DNA of 64,000 bases, taken from assembly GCF_026213295.1 (NCBI RefSeq), contig NC_079424.1, forward strand, positions 18,943,665 to 19,007,664. Direction: 5' to 3'. Under the pieces are notes generated by a model. The model was given only the letters and a program-made list of their open reading frames with translations, was not told where the DNA came from and did no database searches. Positions 1 through 12,856 of this stretch are shown piece after piece. Position numbers and translations under genes: made by a program. The stretch comes from Gadus chalcogrammus. Its lineage: Eukaryota; Chordata; Actinopteri; Gadiformes; Gadidae. Positions within the stretch are counted from its first letter, which is position 1, and each line of letters begins with the position of its first letter.

Positions 1-31
1 CTCTCTGTCTCTCTCTCTCGGCCGGCCTCAG

Positions 32-343
32 ATCCGTGTGGTGAACGCGTTCCGCAGCTCCCTCTACGAAGGCTTGGAGAAACCCGACTCTCGCACGTCC
101 ATCCACAACTATATGACGCACCCCGAGTTTAGGATAGACGACGCCACGCCCCACATGCCCCTCATCGACACCGCCGACTTGGGGTCCGCCCGGGACCACC
201 TCAAGTACGGCAGCACGCCGCCGTCGCCCAACAAGAACAACAACGCCATCGACGGCGTCGTCAACCTCGCCGTCAGCGAGAGCCAATCAGCATCGTCCTC
301 CAGCCCGGCCAGTCCACTGCACAGCCTGGAGACCAGCCTCTAA
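32..343 (+). CDS. atp2b2: Plasma-membrane Ca2+-ATPase (PMCA2-like), last coding exon
   Basis: This is the C-terminal exon of a P-type Ca2+ pump that expels cytosolic Ca2+ across the plasma membrane. A pyrimidine tract and CAG acceptor (29-31) precede an exon that opens [18 protein letters not shown], the second half of the PMCA calmodulin-binding/autoinhibitory region. It runs 103 codons to TAA at 341-343. The tail ends HSLETSL, the PDZ-binding C-terminus of the 'b' splice form. The VVNAF wording and the [10 protein letters not shown] stretch fit ATP2B2 better than ATP2B1, ATP2B3 or ATP2B4 as I remember them. The linker after PLIDTAD differs from mammals. The rest of the gene lies upstream of the window. 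The family call is very sure and the paralogue fairly sure, helped by the slc6a11 neighbour. Confidence 0.93.
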   Translation: MRVVNAFRSSLYEGLEKPDSRTSIHNYMTHPEFRIDDATPHMPLIDTADLGSARDHLKYGSTPPSPNKNNNAIDGVVNLAVSESQSASSSSPASPLHSLETSL

Positions 344-536
344 CGCCCAGCCTCTCCCTCTAGCCCCGCCTCCAGCCCCCCCCCCCCCCACTGACACACA
401 CACCTTTCACACCCACCTGGCCCTCCCCTGGTGTCCAAACTGGCTTGCGTGGCGGTGCCTCCTACTCCAGAGCCCCGCCCCCATCCTCCATCCCACCCCC
501 CGTCCCCGCCCACCTTCCCAACACACACACCCCGAC

Positions 537-738
537 CCCTCCACCCGACCCCTCCACCCTGACCCCTCCACCCGACCCCTCCACCCTGACCCCTCCACCT
601 GACCCCTCCCCCTGACCCCTCCACCCCGACCCCTCCACCCTGACCCCTCCACCCGACCCCTCCACCCTGACCCCTCCACCCTGACCCCTCCACCCTGACC
701 CCTCCACCCTGACCCCTCCACCCGACCCCTCCACCCCT
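537..738. repeat. C-rich minisatellite (13-15 bp unit)
   Basis: Roughly fourteen head-to-tail copies of a CCCCTCCACC(C/CT)GA unit start about 190 bp after the atp2b2 stop. The array is strongly C-rich on the plus strand and is followed by two or three CCCTAA-like units (about 749-764) and a C homopolymer. Confidence 0.9.
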
Positions 739-1361
739 CCTAACCCTAACCCTACCCCCCCCCCCCGACCCCGTTAACAGTCAGCTCTAATCTCTCAGCC
801 TCACAAGGGAAAAATAGACGCTCATGGCTGTCATTTTGAGTCCCCCCCCCCCCCCCCCACTGCAAGCCAGAGCTTTTGACTTTCTCTCCACCCGTCTCAC
901 TGGAGGGACATCCCATTCACAGCTGGAGGGGTGGGGGGTGGGGGGGAGAGGGGATCGGACTACGCTACATCTATTCAATCATTTAGAAAAAGTGCAAGAA
1001 ATTCACAAACAGATAAACGGGCCGCGATGACTTTGTTGGGAGAAGTACATGAGTGGATATGGTGGTGTGTGTTTGCGTGTGCGTTTGTGTGTGTGCTTGT
1101 GCGTGCGTGCATGCCTGTGTGTGTGTGTGTGTGTATATGCTTGCTGCTGACGTAACTTTGAGACTGGATGTTATCTCCAGTGGCAGCGTAGGAGGAGGAG
1201 GAAGAGGAGGAGGAGGAGGAGTCAAACATCCCAGAGGAGTGTATGACACAAAAAAACGGATAGACTTTCCACTACCACCTCCAACCTGAAGTACTCTCCA
1301 TCCTCCAAAAACACTGACTCTCTTAATAATAGATTTTAAAACATTATTATGATTACAACAA

Positions 1362-1379
1362 TTATTATTATTATTATCC

Positions 1380-1417
<38 letters not shown>

Positions 1418-1418
1418 G
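1362..1418. repeat. (TTA)n microsatellite
   Basis: A trinucleotide TTA/ATT tract of about 55 bp with one early interruption, in the presumed atp2b2 3' UTR. Confidence 0.9.
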
Positions 1419-2723
1419 CTCTTGCATGAATGTACATTACCCATGTTTTTTTCTGCAAAAAAAAAAAGGGGGGTGGGGTTGTTTTATCGAAACGAGTGGA
1501 TTGGTTAAGAGGTTGGACTTGCAGCGGTCTGCCATTTTAGGACAGCGTCTCTGCACGTCTGGCCCTGCGTCCTCTTCTCCGTGTGGCATGTAAATGTTCC
1601 CCGCCACAGACAGCTTCGTGTCAACCACGAGACGAAACGCCCGCCGAGGATTTAGGGCTCCAATTGCACAATAGTCTGGTACCTGTTGGAAAACGTAGAA
1701 CCCATTCTTTCTATAAAAAAAATAATGATGATGATAGCATTTATGAAATATATATTCTATAAATGACAATATAAATATATATATAAATCTGTATATATAT
1801 ATATTTATATGATATGTATATGTGTAGAGAGATTTTATCTTTGTTTGTTGGCATGTTGCCTTGTTCCTGCTTCAAAGGTTTGAAAATACTTTGACTTATT
1901 TATGTTTTAAAGAGAATGTAATTTGTTTACAATCCCGTAGAGATATGCTTCCTGGTGGATAGAGAAGGGTTGGGTAACAGCTCACAGTGTATTTAGTTTG
2001 GCCAGATCTCTGTCTGTTTTATTACTGAAAAAAAAATAACTATGTCGCTGGAACTTGCCTGCTATATTGTCAAATTGCTGTAGATATTTTTAGGTGATTA
2101 ACAAGCAAAAAGAAACCAAACCATAAAGGGGATACATTTCATGTGGCATCTTAGTATTATCGGTTACAATGGTTTGGGATTAAGATGGAGTAGTTTGCCA
2201 GTTGTTTTTCGAAGATGGTGGCCTTCCTTTCAAAAAAGAGGGAAAACATTCACATTTATTTTTATTTAATTTAGTTTTAGCACCGGCCTGGGATCGGGGC
2301 TCGAGACAAAGGCTGATATCTGGTCCTTTTATGATAAACTGTCTTTTAGGTAATTCTGTATTCAAAGGACTTGGTGTGCTTAAGTTAAAGTGTGACCATT
2401 TAAGGCAACAATCAAGTCATATTTGAAATCTTCAAACTACTGTTAAGTTATTTTGGCTAATCTGTATGGAAATCACACCTTTTTTTTAAGATATATTGTG
2501 TTGATTATTCCTTTTTTGTTTCTTATGCTGAGAGAAAAACAGCACCACAAAGTTGTTTGCAATTTGAACATCTAGAAAAAAAGAAGAAAAAAAAGACAAC
2601 AAACTGGAATGTTGCTTTGACTCTTTTTCCACACTTCCTGGTTGTGAATGGAAACAAACTCTGTGGTGTAAACTCTAGATGTGCTTCTGTGTGTTTTAAC
2701 TGAGCTCGTCTTCCTGCCCACGC

Positions 2724-2889
<166 letters not shown>

Positions 2890-3173
2890 CATATTCGAAT
2901 CGCACAAAAATACTCAAACATTTCAGCTGTACCAACTAGTTGTGAACTATTTATTATGCTTTGACCAACCAGATGCTACAGGAGCCCAACGCTCCATACG
3001 TAACAGTACATGAAGCCGGTCCTATGCATCCGAAGGACCAAAATGCCCCATTAATCTACTCATTGCTATCGTTGCTTTTTCTAACTAATTAAATGTAGTC
3101 ATTGGCTCGCATGTTGTTGATAGGCATCATTGTGCAACCTGAACCAATTGAAGATCTTTCTACTTTAAAATTC

Positions 3174-3345
<172 letters not shown>

Positions 3346-4161
3346 CTATAGATATACATTGATCTTTTTTATAGCCCCGCCTCTTCTTGTTGTTACCCAT
3401 GTGAAGAGGGCACTTAAGCTTTATCAGTCAGCTCAGGACTGTAGGAAATAGCATCTGAACGATGGACCATATTAATACAAATCTACTTTCATGAACTACA
3501 AATATGGTCTGCCTTTTTATTTAATGTTTTTCTCTAACTTTTTCTTTTGCTCTGCAAAGATGAAAAAACATTTTCAAAGAAATATTTTGAAAAAATGCCA
3601 CTACCAAACGTTTTTTTCTTTTTATTTTGTACATTTTACTAGTATCTTTTATTGTATAGCATAAGCTCCTATAATCGGAGAAAAACAGGAACCACTCCTT
3701 ACCCATCACGCACCATAGATCATACTGTCAGCCTAGCTGTTGGGGTTTGGATTATCCAGTTTTACATCACCCATTCCTGCTCCTGTCAGACGCACTTCAA
3801 ACACCACAACTACATCCAAAACCACAACAACTCTTGTTAGGCTACAACCAATGACTGTGAAACAGCAGTGGTGACCATGGCGATGATGATATTGATTGCA
3901 ATAACGATGATGTTGGTTGAATGGTGTTTTATGAGGGCAGAAAATGGCAATGGCAACAATAATGATATCAATGATACTTCTTGCAATATACTCTCACCTG
4001 CCTCGATGTACTGTACTTAGCAGCATGCAGTTTGTGGAACAAAGAAAAACAGAAATGCCAACAGATGTCTCTTGGCATACATAGCCATGTTTTGGGTAAG
4101 TGATTAAGTGTTTATTCATCTGTTTTTATGATTTTCATCTTAAATCTATACAATAATTGTA

Positions 4162-4167
4162 AATAAA
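4162..4167 (+). terminator. Candidate polyadenylation signal of atp2b2
   Basis: A canonical AATAAA hexamer with a T/G-rich stretch 10-25 bp downstream. It is the best distal candidate after the repeat-rich UTR; usage is inferred. Confidence 0.35.
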
Positions 4168-4361
4168 GAAGTCAATGTATTTGTTCATTTAATACTATGC
4201 AAACAACGTCATGCTTTTCGGATCTTTCTCAAACTGTAAACGAAAGCAATTTGCGGGTTGGTTATGGTCTCCAGGAGTCAGTGAACAAATGTGTGTTATT
4301 ATTTTACAGCATGATAAAAAAAATCATTTCAAAGAAAACGAGAAGGATATCTGAGGGAGAG

Positions 4362-4364
<3 letters not shown>

Positions 4365-4392
<28 letters not shown>

Positions 4393-4410
4393 CGATGATG
4401 ACGATGCTGA
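4365..4410. repeat. (GAT)n microsatellite
   Basis: A GATGAT tract with GAC interruptions. The stretch around it, 4190-5098, is AT-rich unique sequence in which I see no gene. Confidence 0.85.
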
Positions 4411-5098
4411 TGCGGACGGCAGTACTGCTAATATTGATAGTTATAACAATAATACTGCAGGCTGTGTGTCTTTCTGCTTGAGTGTCCCATTTTCTCACTA
4501 ATGGCAGGAAAGTGCAAGTGTTTACAAAATAAAAGAAGAAGAAGCAAAAAGGGAGACAAAATAAAATATAATCTTTCTCACAGCATGAACCAGACTAATG
4601 TGCTCTGACCGCCGCGGTGTTTCATCTTCTGTTGTGGAGCTGTTGTTTGTTCATGAGTTCTGCTCACAAACGCAATACAATCAGACTGTTCTCATCTCTG
4701 GCACCACTAATTATTCACATCACAGTCCCGCTGGTAGGCCTACGGCTTTTGCTTAAATAACTTCTGCAGCCCAATCTTCCCACAAGGAATTTTTGTTGTT
4801 GTTTTAAAATGAAGTTGTGAGATTAAAATAATGTGTGGTTACAATATTGCGGTGGTTTAATTATTAACCCAGCAGCACTGCAACATTTAGTATAGTTGTA
4901 GAGTGTTTGTTTACTGAATCCCTACACAAGGTCGTATCAGCTCTAATCTGTTGAAAAGTTCCTTGTTATTTAGTTATTCTGAACTTTTAAAAATTATAGA
5001 ATAATCATGGTGGATCACATTTGTTTTCCCGTTTCAACGTAAAGTCCATGCATGATGGATGTATGTGGATGGATGGGTAGGACCAGAGTGATAGATAT

Positions 5099-6278
5099 AG
5101 TGGCGAAGTCACGCCCCTTCCGGTAGAGCCCACGGGACCTATGAGATCGAAAAATATGAATGGGTTTCAATGTAGAGAAAGTAATTATTTTCTGGTCCCA
5201 GTCTTTATATGCCCCGGATTACACATATGTTGTTTGTGGATTTAAATGATATTTTTTCACGTCAAGAGTTTGACCGTTTATTGTGCAATTGTTCAGTTAA
5301 AGGCTGTAGAGAAAACACAATGAGAAAGACTTCTCGTAAGTGCCGGTGTGGGTGTCGGATTGACTCGGCTGCCAGATCAACTCGGGGTCCTAGATGCGCA
5401 ATAATGACGCACTTCCTGTAAACGCTTTCTTTTAAATGTGCGTTTCATTCATTCCCATGTTATTCCCAAGTATTAATGATCTCCTTTTGTTTTCTAACCT
5501 ATGAATAATAATCCTATGTACAAATTATTGCTGCATATACTTGGGTAATATATAAAAGAAGAATCGGTTAACTCCATTCACTGAACGGGGCGATCCACTT
5601 TATTTCCAGCGCTCCCAACACAGAGTCAAAACAGCGACCCACACGCAGACACTTCCGCTCTCCTCCTTCAGAATAAGAGTCCCTAACAGGAACTGGGTTA
5701 CATATGCATTCATCAGTGCTTTTAGACCTGTTTCCAATGGCTTTGTTTGTGCGAAAGAACGAGCTGTGTTCAATAAAATCAGAACCAAAACGGATTGAGC
5801 CTTCTTTTTATGTCCATGATTGAGCCCCGTTTATAAACAACCCTTCCGGGTTTTGTCCGTTGGCTTATGTCGATACGTCAAGTGTCGATACGTCATCTGT
5901 AAGCGCAGGACCCTGAGTCGACCTGGCAGCCGAGTCGATCCGGTACCCACACCGTCACGCTCCCTGCGACTTGCGTGGACAAGACCGACAATCGCCCCAC
6001 GGCATTACTGAAACTCTCCACACACCCCTACTTATAATGTTTTTCCCCTCTTTCCATCCCCTTGGAAAAAACCTAACATTATCAAACTTCTTCACGAAAA
6101 TGTTTAGTTTTCTTTGCATGAAATACATCATTTAAATCCACAAACAACATATGTGTAATCCGGGGCATATAAAGACTGGGACCAGAAAATAATTACTTTC
6201 TCTACATTGAAACCAATTCATATTTTTCGATCTCATAGGTCCCATGGGCTCTACCGGCAGGGGCATGACTTCGCCACT
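5099..6278. mobile_element. Non-autonomous DNA transposon with 152-bp terminal inverted repeats
   Basis: Sequence 5099-5250 reappears inverted at 6127-6278 with only scattered mismatches. Both ends begin AGTGGCGAAGTCA. The interior of about 880 bp has no long open frame; one 70-codon frame at 5209-5421 starts inside the left repeat. No convincing target-site duplication is visible (ATAT on the left, CTGG on the right), so the exact ends or superfamily remain open. The termini suggest an ISL2EU/Harbinger-like MITE, but this is a weak family guess. Confidence 0.8.
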
Positions 6279-6746
6279 CTGGCTCTGGGTAGGACGCATG
6301 GATGATTGAGGTTGCTGATTGGTTGAATCAAGGTGGCTCAGAGACTGACCTTGTCAAGCAACCCATACAATTTAAACTTGCCCTACGAGACTGGCCTTCT
6401 CTTTTGCTGAAATGTTTTGTGTACATCAATAATGGAAAATCCATGTTGATTTATAGAAAAAGAAAATCCTCGAATCATTGAAAAATATTTCAAATCATTT
6501 CAAACAATCATATTACACATAATGCAGTTGTACCAATTGGAATGTAATACATCAACATCCCCATTGCTAACCTCATGCCTTAACTGACTTTACAGTGACT
6601 TCGCAACTTTACATAGGTAATTGGAGTATAATTCAAACCTCTGGAGGGCAGTATTTGACTGAAGATATTTGAGCCCAACTTCATGTAAGGTGTGTCCAAT
6701 ACACATTATATGCACATATTCTCTGTGTATATATATGTATTTATAT

Positions 6747-6748
<2 letters not shown>

Positions 6749-6816
<68 letters not shown>

Positions 6817-6835
6817 GGTGTGTGTGTCTATATAG

Positions 6836-6934
<99 letters not shown>

Positions 6935-6944
6935 TGTGTGTGTC
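6749..6944. repeat. (TG)n microsatellite
   Basis: A long TG tract interrupted once near 6815-6838 (TTGGTG, TCTATATAGATG). It lies in an otherwise featureless unique stretch, 6279-7640. Confidence 0.97.
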
Positions 6945-7640
6945 TGGTTTCTCATATTTGTATTTTTTATATTCCACTGCTAGCAATTGTTAGCTTTATT
7001 ATTAGCCTCATAAGTTTATTCAACTCCACTGAGCTAAAGTATGCCATTTTAAACTAGATAAATGTGCCTTATTAACTTGAAGAAAGCCTATTCCCTCATG
7101 CCTGGCAACCCTTCAGTATGAATGACTTGTTTAACCGGGGGTTGTCATACGTAGAATCACCACGGATTGCCCAGTGGTAGATTTAGTGAAGAGGCGTTAA
7201 TATCAGGGCTTGTAATCATTCCAGAGTTAATGAGGAGAGATAATAACCGTCACAGTTCACAGGATTACGCCGCGTGGACTGGCAGTGTGCTTGTCGTGCG
7301 TGGGCACGTGCGTGGGCACATGCGTGTGCGAGCGGCTCTTTGCTGTACATATTTTGTAAGACAACATGAAAAAGATGATGTTTCTTAGAATGCAAATGGG
7401 ATGATTTGCTTCCCCAAGCGTTGAGGAAGTTTGTTCTTCTGTCCTCCTTATTAGTACCATTTGGCCTACTAATGTTGTGGTTAAACGGCCTGATGCTGCT
7501 GTTCATAAAGTGAATACTATGCAGGAGAGAATGTGAAGGAATAGCATAACGAGGGAAGCAGCAAGAGTTAGCCTTAGGATGGTCCATAATACCTTTCAGT
7601 CTTCTTTTTTGATGGTCTGTCCTTGGATGTGTCCCCTGGG

Positions 7641-7878
7641 TCGGCTTAGCTCAGGAGGTAGAGAAGTTGTCTTGTAACCGATAGGTTGCTAGTTCTATCC
7701 CCGGCTCCTCCTAGCTGAGTGTTGATGTGTCCTTGAGCAAGACACTTAACCCTAACTGCTCCTGACGAGCTGGCTGTCGCCTTGCATGGTAGACTCTGCC
7801 GTTGGTGTGTCAATGTGTGTATTAGCCGATGTAAATCGCTTTGGATTAAAGCGTCCGCTAAATGCCCTAATTGTAATT
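7641..7878 (+). mobile_element. tRNA-derived SINE
   Basis: The 5' end looks like a tRNA gene carrying RNA polymerase III boxes: A box around GGCTTAGCTCAGGAGG (7643-7658) and B box around GGTTGCTAGTTCTATCC (7684-7700). A body follows with the phrase CCTTGAGCAAGACACTTAACCC. The 3' end is GCGTCCGCTAAATGCCCTAA, a tail shared by many fish SINEs. It cannot be a functional tRNA because the cloverleaf is degenerate and the unit continues for 150 bp. Confidence 0.85.
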
Positions 7879-8500
7879 TTCCCCATTTGAAAATCAAATA
7901 TTCATTTTGTTTGTGCACTACTACCCAACCTGGTATTACGGAGAAACAGTTACCACGATAAGCAGAACGTCTATAGGCCCCTTCTTTCATTTCCGAAGTC
8001 CAGTCCCCCTATGTTATAGCATCAGCATGCCTGGTGGCCTGGTGGTGCCGCCCCACAGGCCCTGAATATAGAGTGGGCTCCCACAGCCCGGGCCGATTAG
8101 CCCAGGGGGCATTCAGGTCCATATGCAAGGGTCCATTTCCAGGAAGAATGGCCCTTTATCGGGCCCCAAGTTAAATCCTGCTGCGTTCTCTTTGGCCCCA
8201 TTAGAAGCCTGGGGTAACTGACAGTCCTTTAGAATCAGCCAACACTCCTCTAGAGCTTCTTGCTTCTCACCCCTCTTCTGTCCACCTTTTTTAGTGTCAT
8301 TTTAGAAGAGATTGATTTTGAAATGATAATTCTCTGCACAGTGCTTCTCTGTTTGTTGTCTATGCTTTGTGTGTTTGTGTTTGTATATGTGTGCATGTGA
8401 CATGACAACCAGTACTGCCATTGTCTCATAAGATAGAAGGGAGACTATACATATATCCAGTTAGGATCTTTGTGAATGAAATTGATGGTATAAGAAGCAC
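7879..8500. other. Unique intergenic sequence
   Basis: I see no gene, element boundary or tandem array here. A GC-rich patch at about 8030-8210 with short CCNGG runs is the only compositional feature. Confidence 0.5.
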
Positions 8501-8503
8501 AAA

Positions 8504-8763
<260 letters not shown>

Positions 8764-9011
8764 CAGATGTGCACAGATTTTCTGTCCCAAGCATTGACTG
8801 TCAATTTCCACTCTGACAGTTTGCGGACAGGCTTGTGATTGCCGCCTCATCTCCTGACCTCCAGGGAATGACAGTGCTGCTTTTCTTCCCCAGAATCTAC
8901 ACCAGCCACACAGAGGACCGTCAAACACAGAGAGGAATCAAGCATGATTGTCTGCAGCATCAGAAGTTTCTTGCATATTCTGTCTAGACAGGTTTATTAG
9001 ATGTGCTCTCA

Positions 9012-9157
<146 letters not shown>

Positions 9158-9159
9158 AC

Positions 9160-10290
9160 TCTTATTACCGTCAATGTGGCTTTGTTTTCAAGGGTCCCGC
9201 ACATTATCAAGAACCATTTTTATTTCTAGGTCATAACCGGTCAGGTGATTCATAAAATAGACATATCTAGGCCTTGCGTAATATCCTTCCCAGAAGTAGA
9301 GTTCAGGGTATTTATCAAACCTGACACCTGCAGGTCTACACGTTTAATCAAAAGGAAAATGAAAAGACCATTCATTTTGGAAACTGCAATGAGGTGGTCA
9401 CATAACCATTAGGATTTACTGCAAACCTGGAGCTTGTTACATGCAAGACATCCTGCCCCTCCCCCTGCGTCTTTAGGTGTGTCTACATACGATAGTTTGA
9501 ATATATATCTCTGCCGCGTCTGCACACAAACACATATGTACACAGACAGTACACACATGTATGCCTGTTGAGTGTCTCTTGAAGAGAGAATAACGCTACC
9601 TCTTGGATCAACAAGGTGTATTTCACTCCAAGGTTAAGAGCCATCAGCGTTGCTACACCACACGATACCATTTTGTATTCTGCTGCTCTCATCTTCTGAC
9701 GCTGACCCCACCTGGCTATACGACTCCTTGCTATGTCTTTCTCAGTCTGTGATCAAATTATATAGTAGTTAACGTAGTTCCCAGGCGCTCTCCTCTAAGA
9801 CAGAGTGCCTGGAACAGGGTGCTCAGAATGAACGCTAGAGTGAGAGGGGGCGGGACATTCAGTTACATGGGTTTAGAAGATGTGGACTTCTGTTAAAGGG
9901 AGGTTTGTTGCCAGTACATGTTTTGGAAATTGCTTTAGATAGTTCCTTGACCCAAAACTCCATATTTATTCCTCTTGTGTTTGTTATTCTTATCATGTTC
10001 TCATTCATCTTGCTCCAGTAACTGTTAATTAGCGTACAGGGCTCATAGGAAGTAAAAGAAGAGAAATGACGTTGTGGTAGACCGGCTGAACTGTCTGACA
10101 CAGTTCTCTTGTACTTAAGATGCTCTCATAGCCAGCATACTAATCATATCAGCCATCTTGGCTGTGTTGGAAGGAGCCTTGAAAAAGCTGGCAGGTCTCA
10201 GTCACTACCGGGTGGCCTGCTTTCGGGGCGGCACCACACTCTCCTATTGGCAAGCAGAGGGAAGGCTATTGGTTCTAAGGTGGAGTGAGT
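9160..10290. other. Unique intergenic sequence
   Basis: I see no exon or element boundary. Open frames here are short and unremarkable. Confidence 0.45.
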
Positions 10291-10293
10291 GTG

Positions 10294-10512
10294 TGCCTGT
10301 GTGCGTCTTTATATGTGTGTTTGTGTGTGTGCGCGTGTGTGTGTGTGTGTGTGTGTTTTTGTGTGACAGAGAGACAGACTGAACATGTGTGGTTTGTTTT
10401 GTGTGTGTGTGAGAGAAAGAGAGTGTTTGTGTGTGTGTCTGTGTTTGTTGGTGTGTGTGTGTGTCTTGTCGGTCTGAATGTATTTGTGAGACTGAAAGTG
10501 TGTGTGTGATTA
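10294..10512. repeat. Degenerate (TG)n region
   Basis: TG-rich sequence with many interruptions (GAGAGA, TTTG). It yields long but meaningless open frames on both strands. Confidence 0.85.
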
Positions 10513-10519
10513 GATTTGA

Positions 10520-11715
10520 CAATGTGTCTGTGTAAAAAAAGTTGTTTGCACATATATGTGATACCATACCATGTAAACACATTGTACATGACGTACTCTT
10601 GTATTGTAATGCAAACTGTCCCTGGAGGATGTGATTGTAAATATTTCCCATCTCTGTATGGGACTGGGTGTCCTCTGTGGGCAAACAAAGCTCAACTGAG
10701 GCTCTCTGAAAGGGCTGGTTCAGACTGTTGACTGGCCAATGCTACTTTGTTGAACCTGAGTTTGGGATGTGTCGATCGTGCCCCTTTGTCTGCCATTCTC
10801 CTTCTCTGCTTTTCTATTCGCCCCTCTTTCTCTTTCTTTATGTCGTTGGAAGTTGCACATCAATGGCGTCTAAAGCTTTGAAAGTGAAGTGACCCGTGTC
10901 CGGACATCCTGCTCAATAGTTCAAACAAATTGCCGTTCATGTGAAGATGTGGTGTGATGTCTCTATTGAGGAGATGATGGCTTTATCTTTAGCTTTAGCT
11001 TAGAGAAGGTTGTGAGTAGCAGCTTCCTTTCAGAAAGTTCCCTTAAACAATCCTCCAACTCCTATACAAAGCACACAGAGGGTGAGAGCCGAGGTACTAG
11101 CATGATTACACAAAGGTCAGGTGCATGCTAGCATATCGTGATAAAATATTACGTTTTCAAAAACACTGCAGTCTATGCATTGATATTTACATGACACTTC
11201 CATTAAACAATGTATAGTCAAAATAATTAATATAAAGAATGGTAAACTATAAGATGGTTAAAGATTTGATCACAAAATGGGGGGGAAATAAATGCACACA
11301 CCTCTTCCCAAGAGTCAGAACAAAAGGGAAGAGGGCAGGGGGGGGACAGGTAACTTATGGGGTTCTCAGACCAGGGCAGGAGTACAGAAGGAGGTGGAAC
11401 TAAATCAAAGAACAAAATCAAATAGAGAGGGGCACATAAGGCAGCTGGAAAGCTAAACTTCAGGTAATAAAACCGTAAAAGGCAATTTTGTGTAATTATA
11501 ACTAAAGGGATATTACACCCTGTTACACTTATTGTTAAACCTGCATCATGCCACTTTTATACGGTAGCTATTCACCCCATAGCAAAAATATCTGAACTCG
11601 AAGATTCCTCATGAATACAATGTGTCGATTCATGAGTCAATTGATCCATAAGTGTTCCTCTATATTTCATTTTGTTCCAATCCTCTTCCCCGAATGTGGG
11701 ATGATTATATAGCTG
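10520..11715. other. Unique intergenic sequence
   Basis: No recognisable gene or mobile element. Short G runs occur near 11278-11345. Confidence 0.45.
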
Positions 11716-11725
11716 TAACTGTAGC

Positions 11726-12032
11726 CAGGGGCGGCCCCAGCACATTTGGCGCTCGAGGCGAGGGGGGAGGGGGGGTATGAAGCGATTGTTGACGGGGGGG
11801 ACGGGGGGGACGGGGGGGGTATGAAGCGATTGTTGACGGGGGGGACGGGGGGGACGGGGGGGGTATGAAGCGATTGTTGACGGGGGGACGGGGGGGGTAT
11901 GAAGCGATTGTTGACGGGGGGGGGGGTGCGATTGTTGACGGGGAGACGTGGCCAATAAGTAATTTTTGCGCTCCCCCTCTAGATGGCGCTCTAGGCGGCC
12001 GCCTGACCCGCCTGTAGGGAAGGCCGCCCCTG
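11726..12032. mobile_element. Short hAT-like element with internal G-rich minisatellite
   Basis: The ends are CAGGGGCGGCC and its reverse complement GGCCGCCCCTG, the CAGGGGCGG-type terminus of hAT elements. They are flanked by a perfect 8-bp target duplication ACTGTAGC at 11718-11725 and 12033-12040. The interior (11755-11945) is mostly four copies of an approximately 34-57 bp unit combining poly-G/GGGGGGAC with GTATGAAGCGATTGTTGAC. No transposase coding remains, so it is non-autonomous. Confidence 0.92.
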
Positions 12033-12040
12033 ACTGTAGC

Positions 12041-12550
12041 TTCAACTCTGGCCACTGAAGGCTGCTTTTGGTGGAACGTACTTAATGCAGGTTTAAAACT
12101 TGGTTTGTAGGAGACTCAAAATGATCTTTGAGACGTCATCAGTGTGAAAGTATTTGGTACTACATCAATAAACTTGCCACTTTTTGGTGCTTTTACATTG
12201 AACATGGATACAATTTTATGAAATGACCTCTGAAATAGTTTCAGGTTCAACTTTTGAATCAAATCATTTGGTATAAAATGACCAATTGAAATAATAAACA
12301 GTTTGCAAAACCCACTTTTTTGATTTTTTTTGTTGTTATCTAGCTTTAGTACTGTGATATTTTAATTCAACCTAAACATATGGTAACCTAGCCTAATGAA
12401 AACGATTTTTTTGCCATGTCTCACAAAGGAAATACTGTGGCAGTGTCAAACACATATATAACCGCAAGCGGTGATTAACGGGGTCCGAGCAAAATTAAAA
12501 GTCTTGTAGGACGCCAAGAGCATCGTTAGCCTAGAGTGAACTCATTATTG
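12041..12550. other. AT-rich unique sequence with a GC-rich repeat scrap
   Basis: No gene is seen. A motif around 12463-12490 (CCGCAAGCGGTGATTAACGG) looks like the end of a dispersed repeat. A related GCTTCGCTGCTCGGAACCC motif occurs near 28700. Confidence 0.4.
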
Positions 12551-12824
12551 CATGCGGGCAGGCCCGGCTCTGGGCATAGGCAGTATAGGCGAATGCTACG
12601 GGCGCATCCATCCGCCGGGGGCGCCGAAAATATGGGATTCTTTTTTTTTTCTTTTTTCTTTTTTTTTTTTAATACTGTATTCATCTAACTTTAACTTCAA
12701 TGTTTGGTATTTCTTAGTACCAGTATTATTTCTTAATACCAGTAGTTATTTCGAAATAAATATTAGACAACATAACATAACATGCAAAATAAAAGAGCGC
12801 CCTAGTTTCCACTTCCTCCGCGCG

Positions 12825-12856
<32 letters not shown>

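Noticed and set aside
749..764. Telomeric-type CCCTAA units
   Set aside because: Only two or three units within a C-rich minisatellite; too few for an interstitial telomere.
7641..7712. Possible functional tRNA gene
   Set aside because: A and B boxes are present but stems do not close and the unit continues as a SINE body with a typical tail.
11572..12055. Proline-rich open frames (minus strand)
   Set aside because: They lie entirely inside the G-rich minisatellite of a hAT element.
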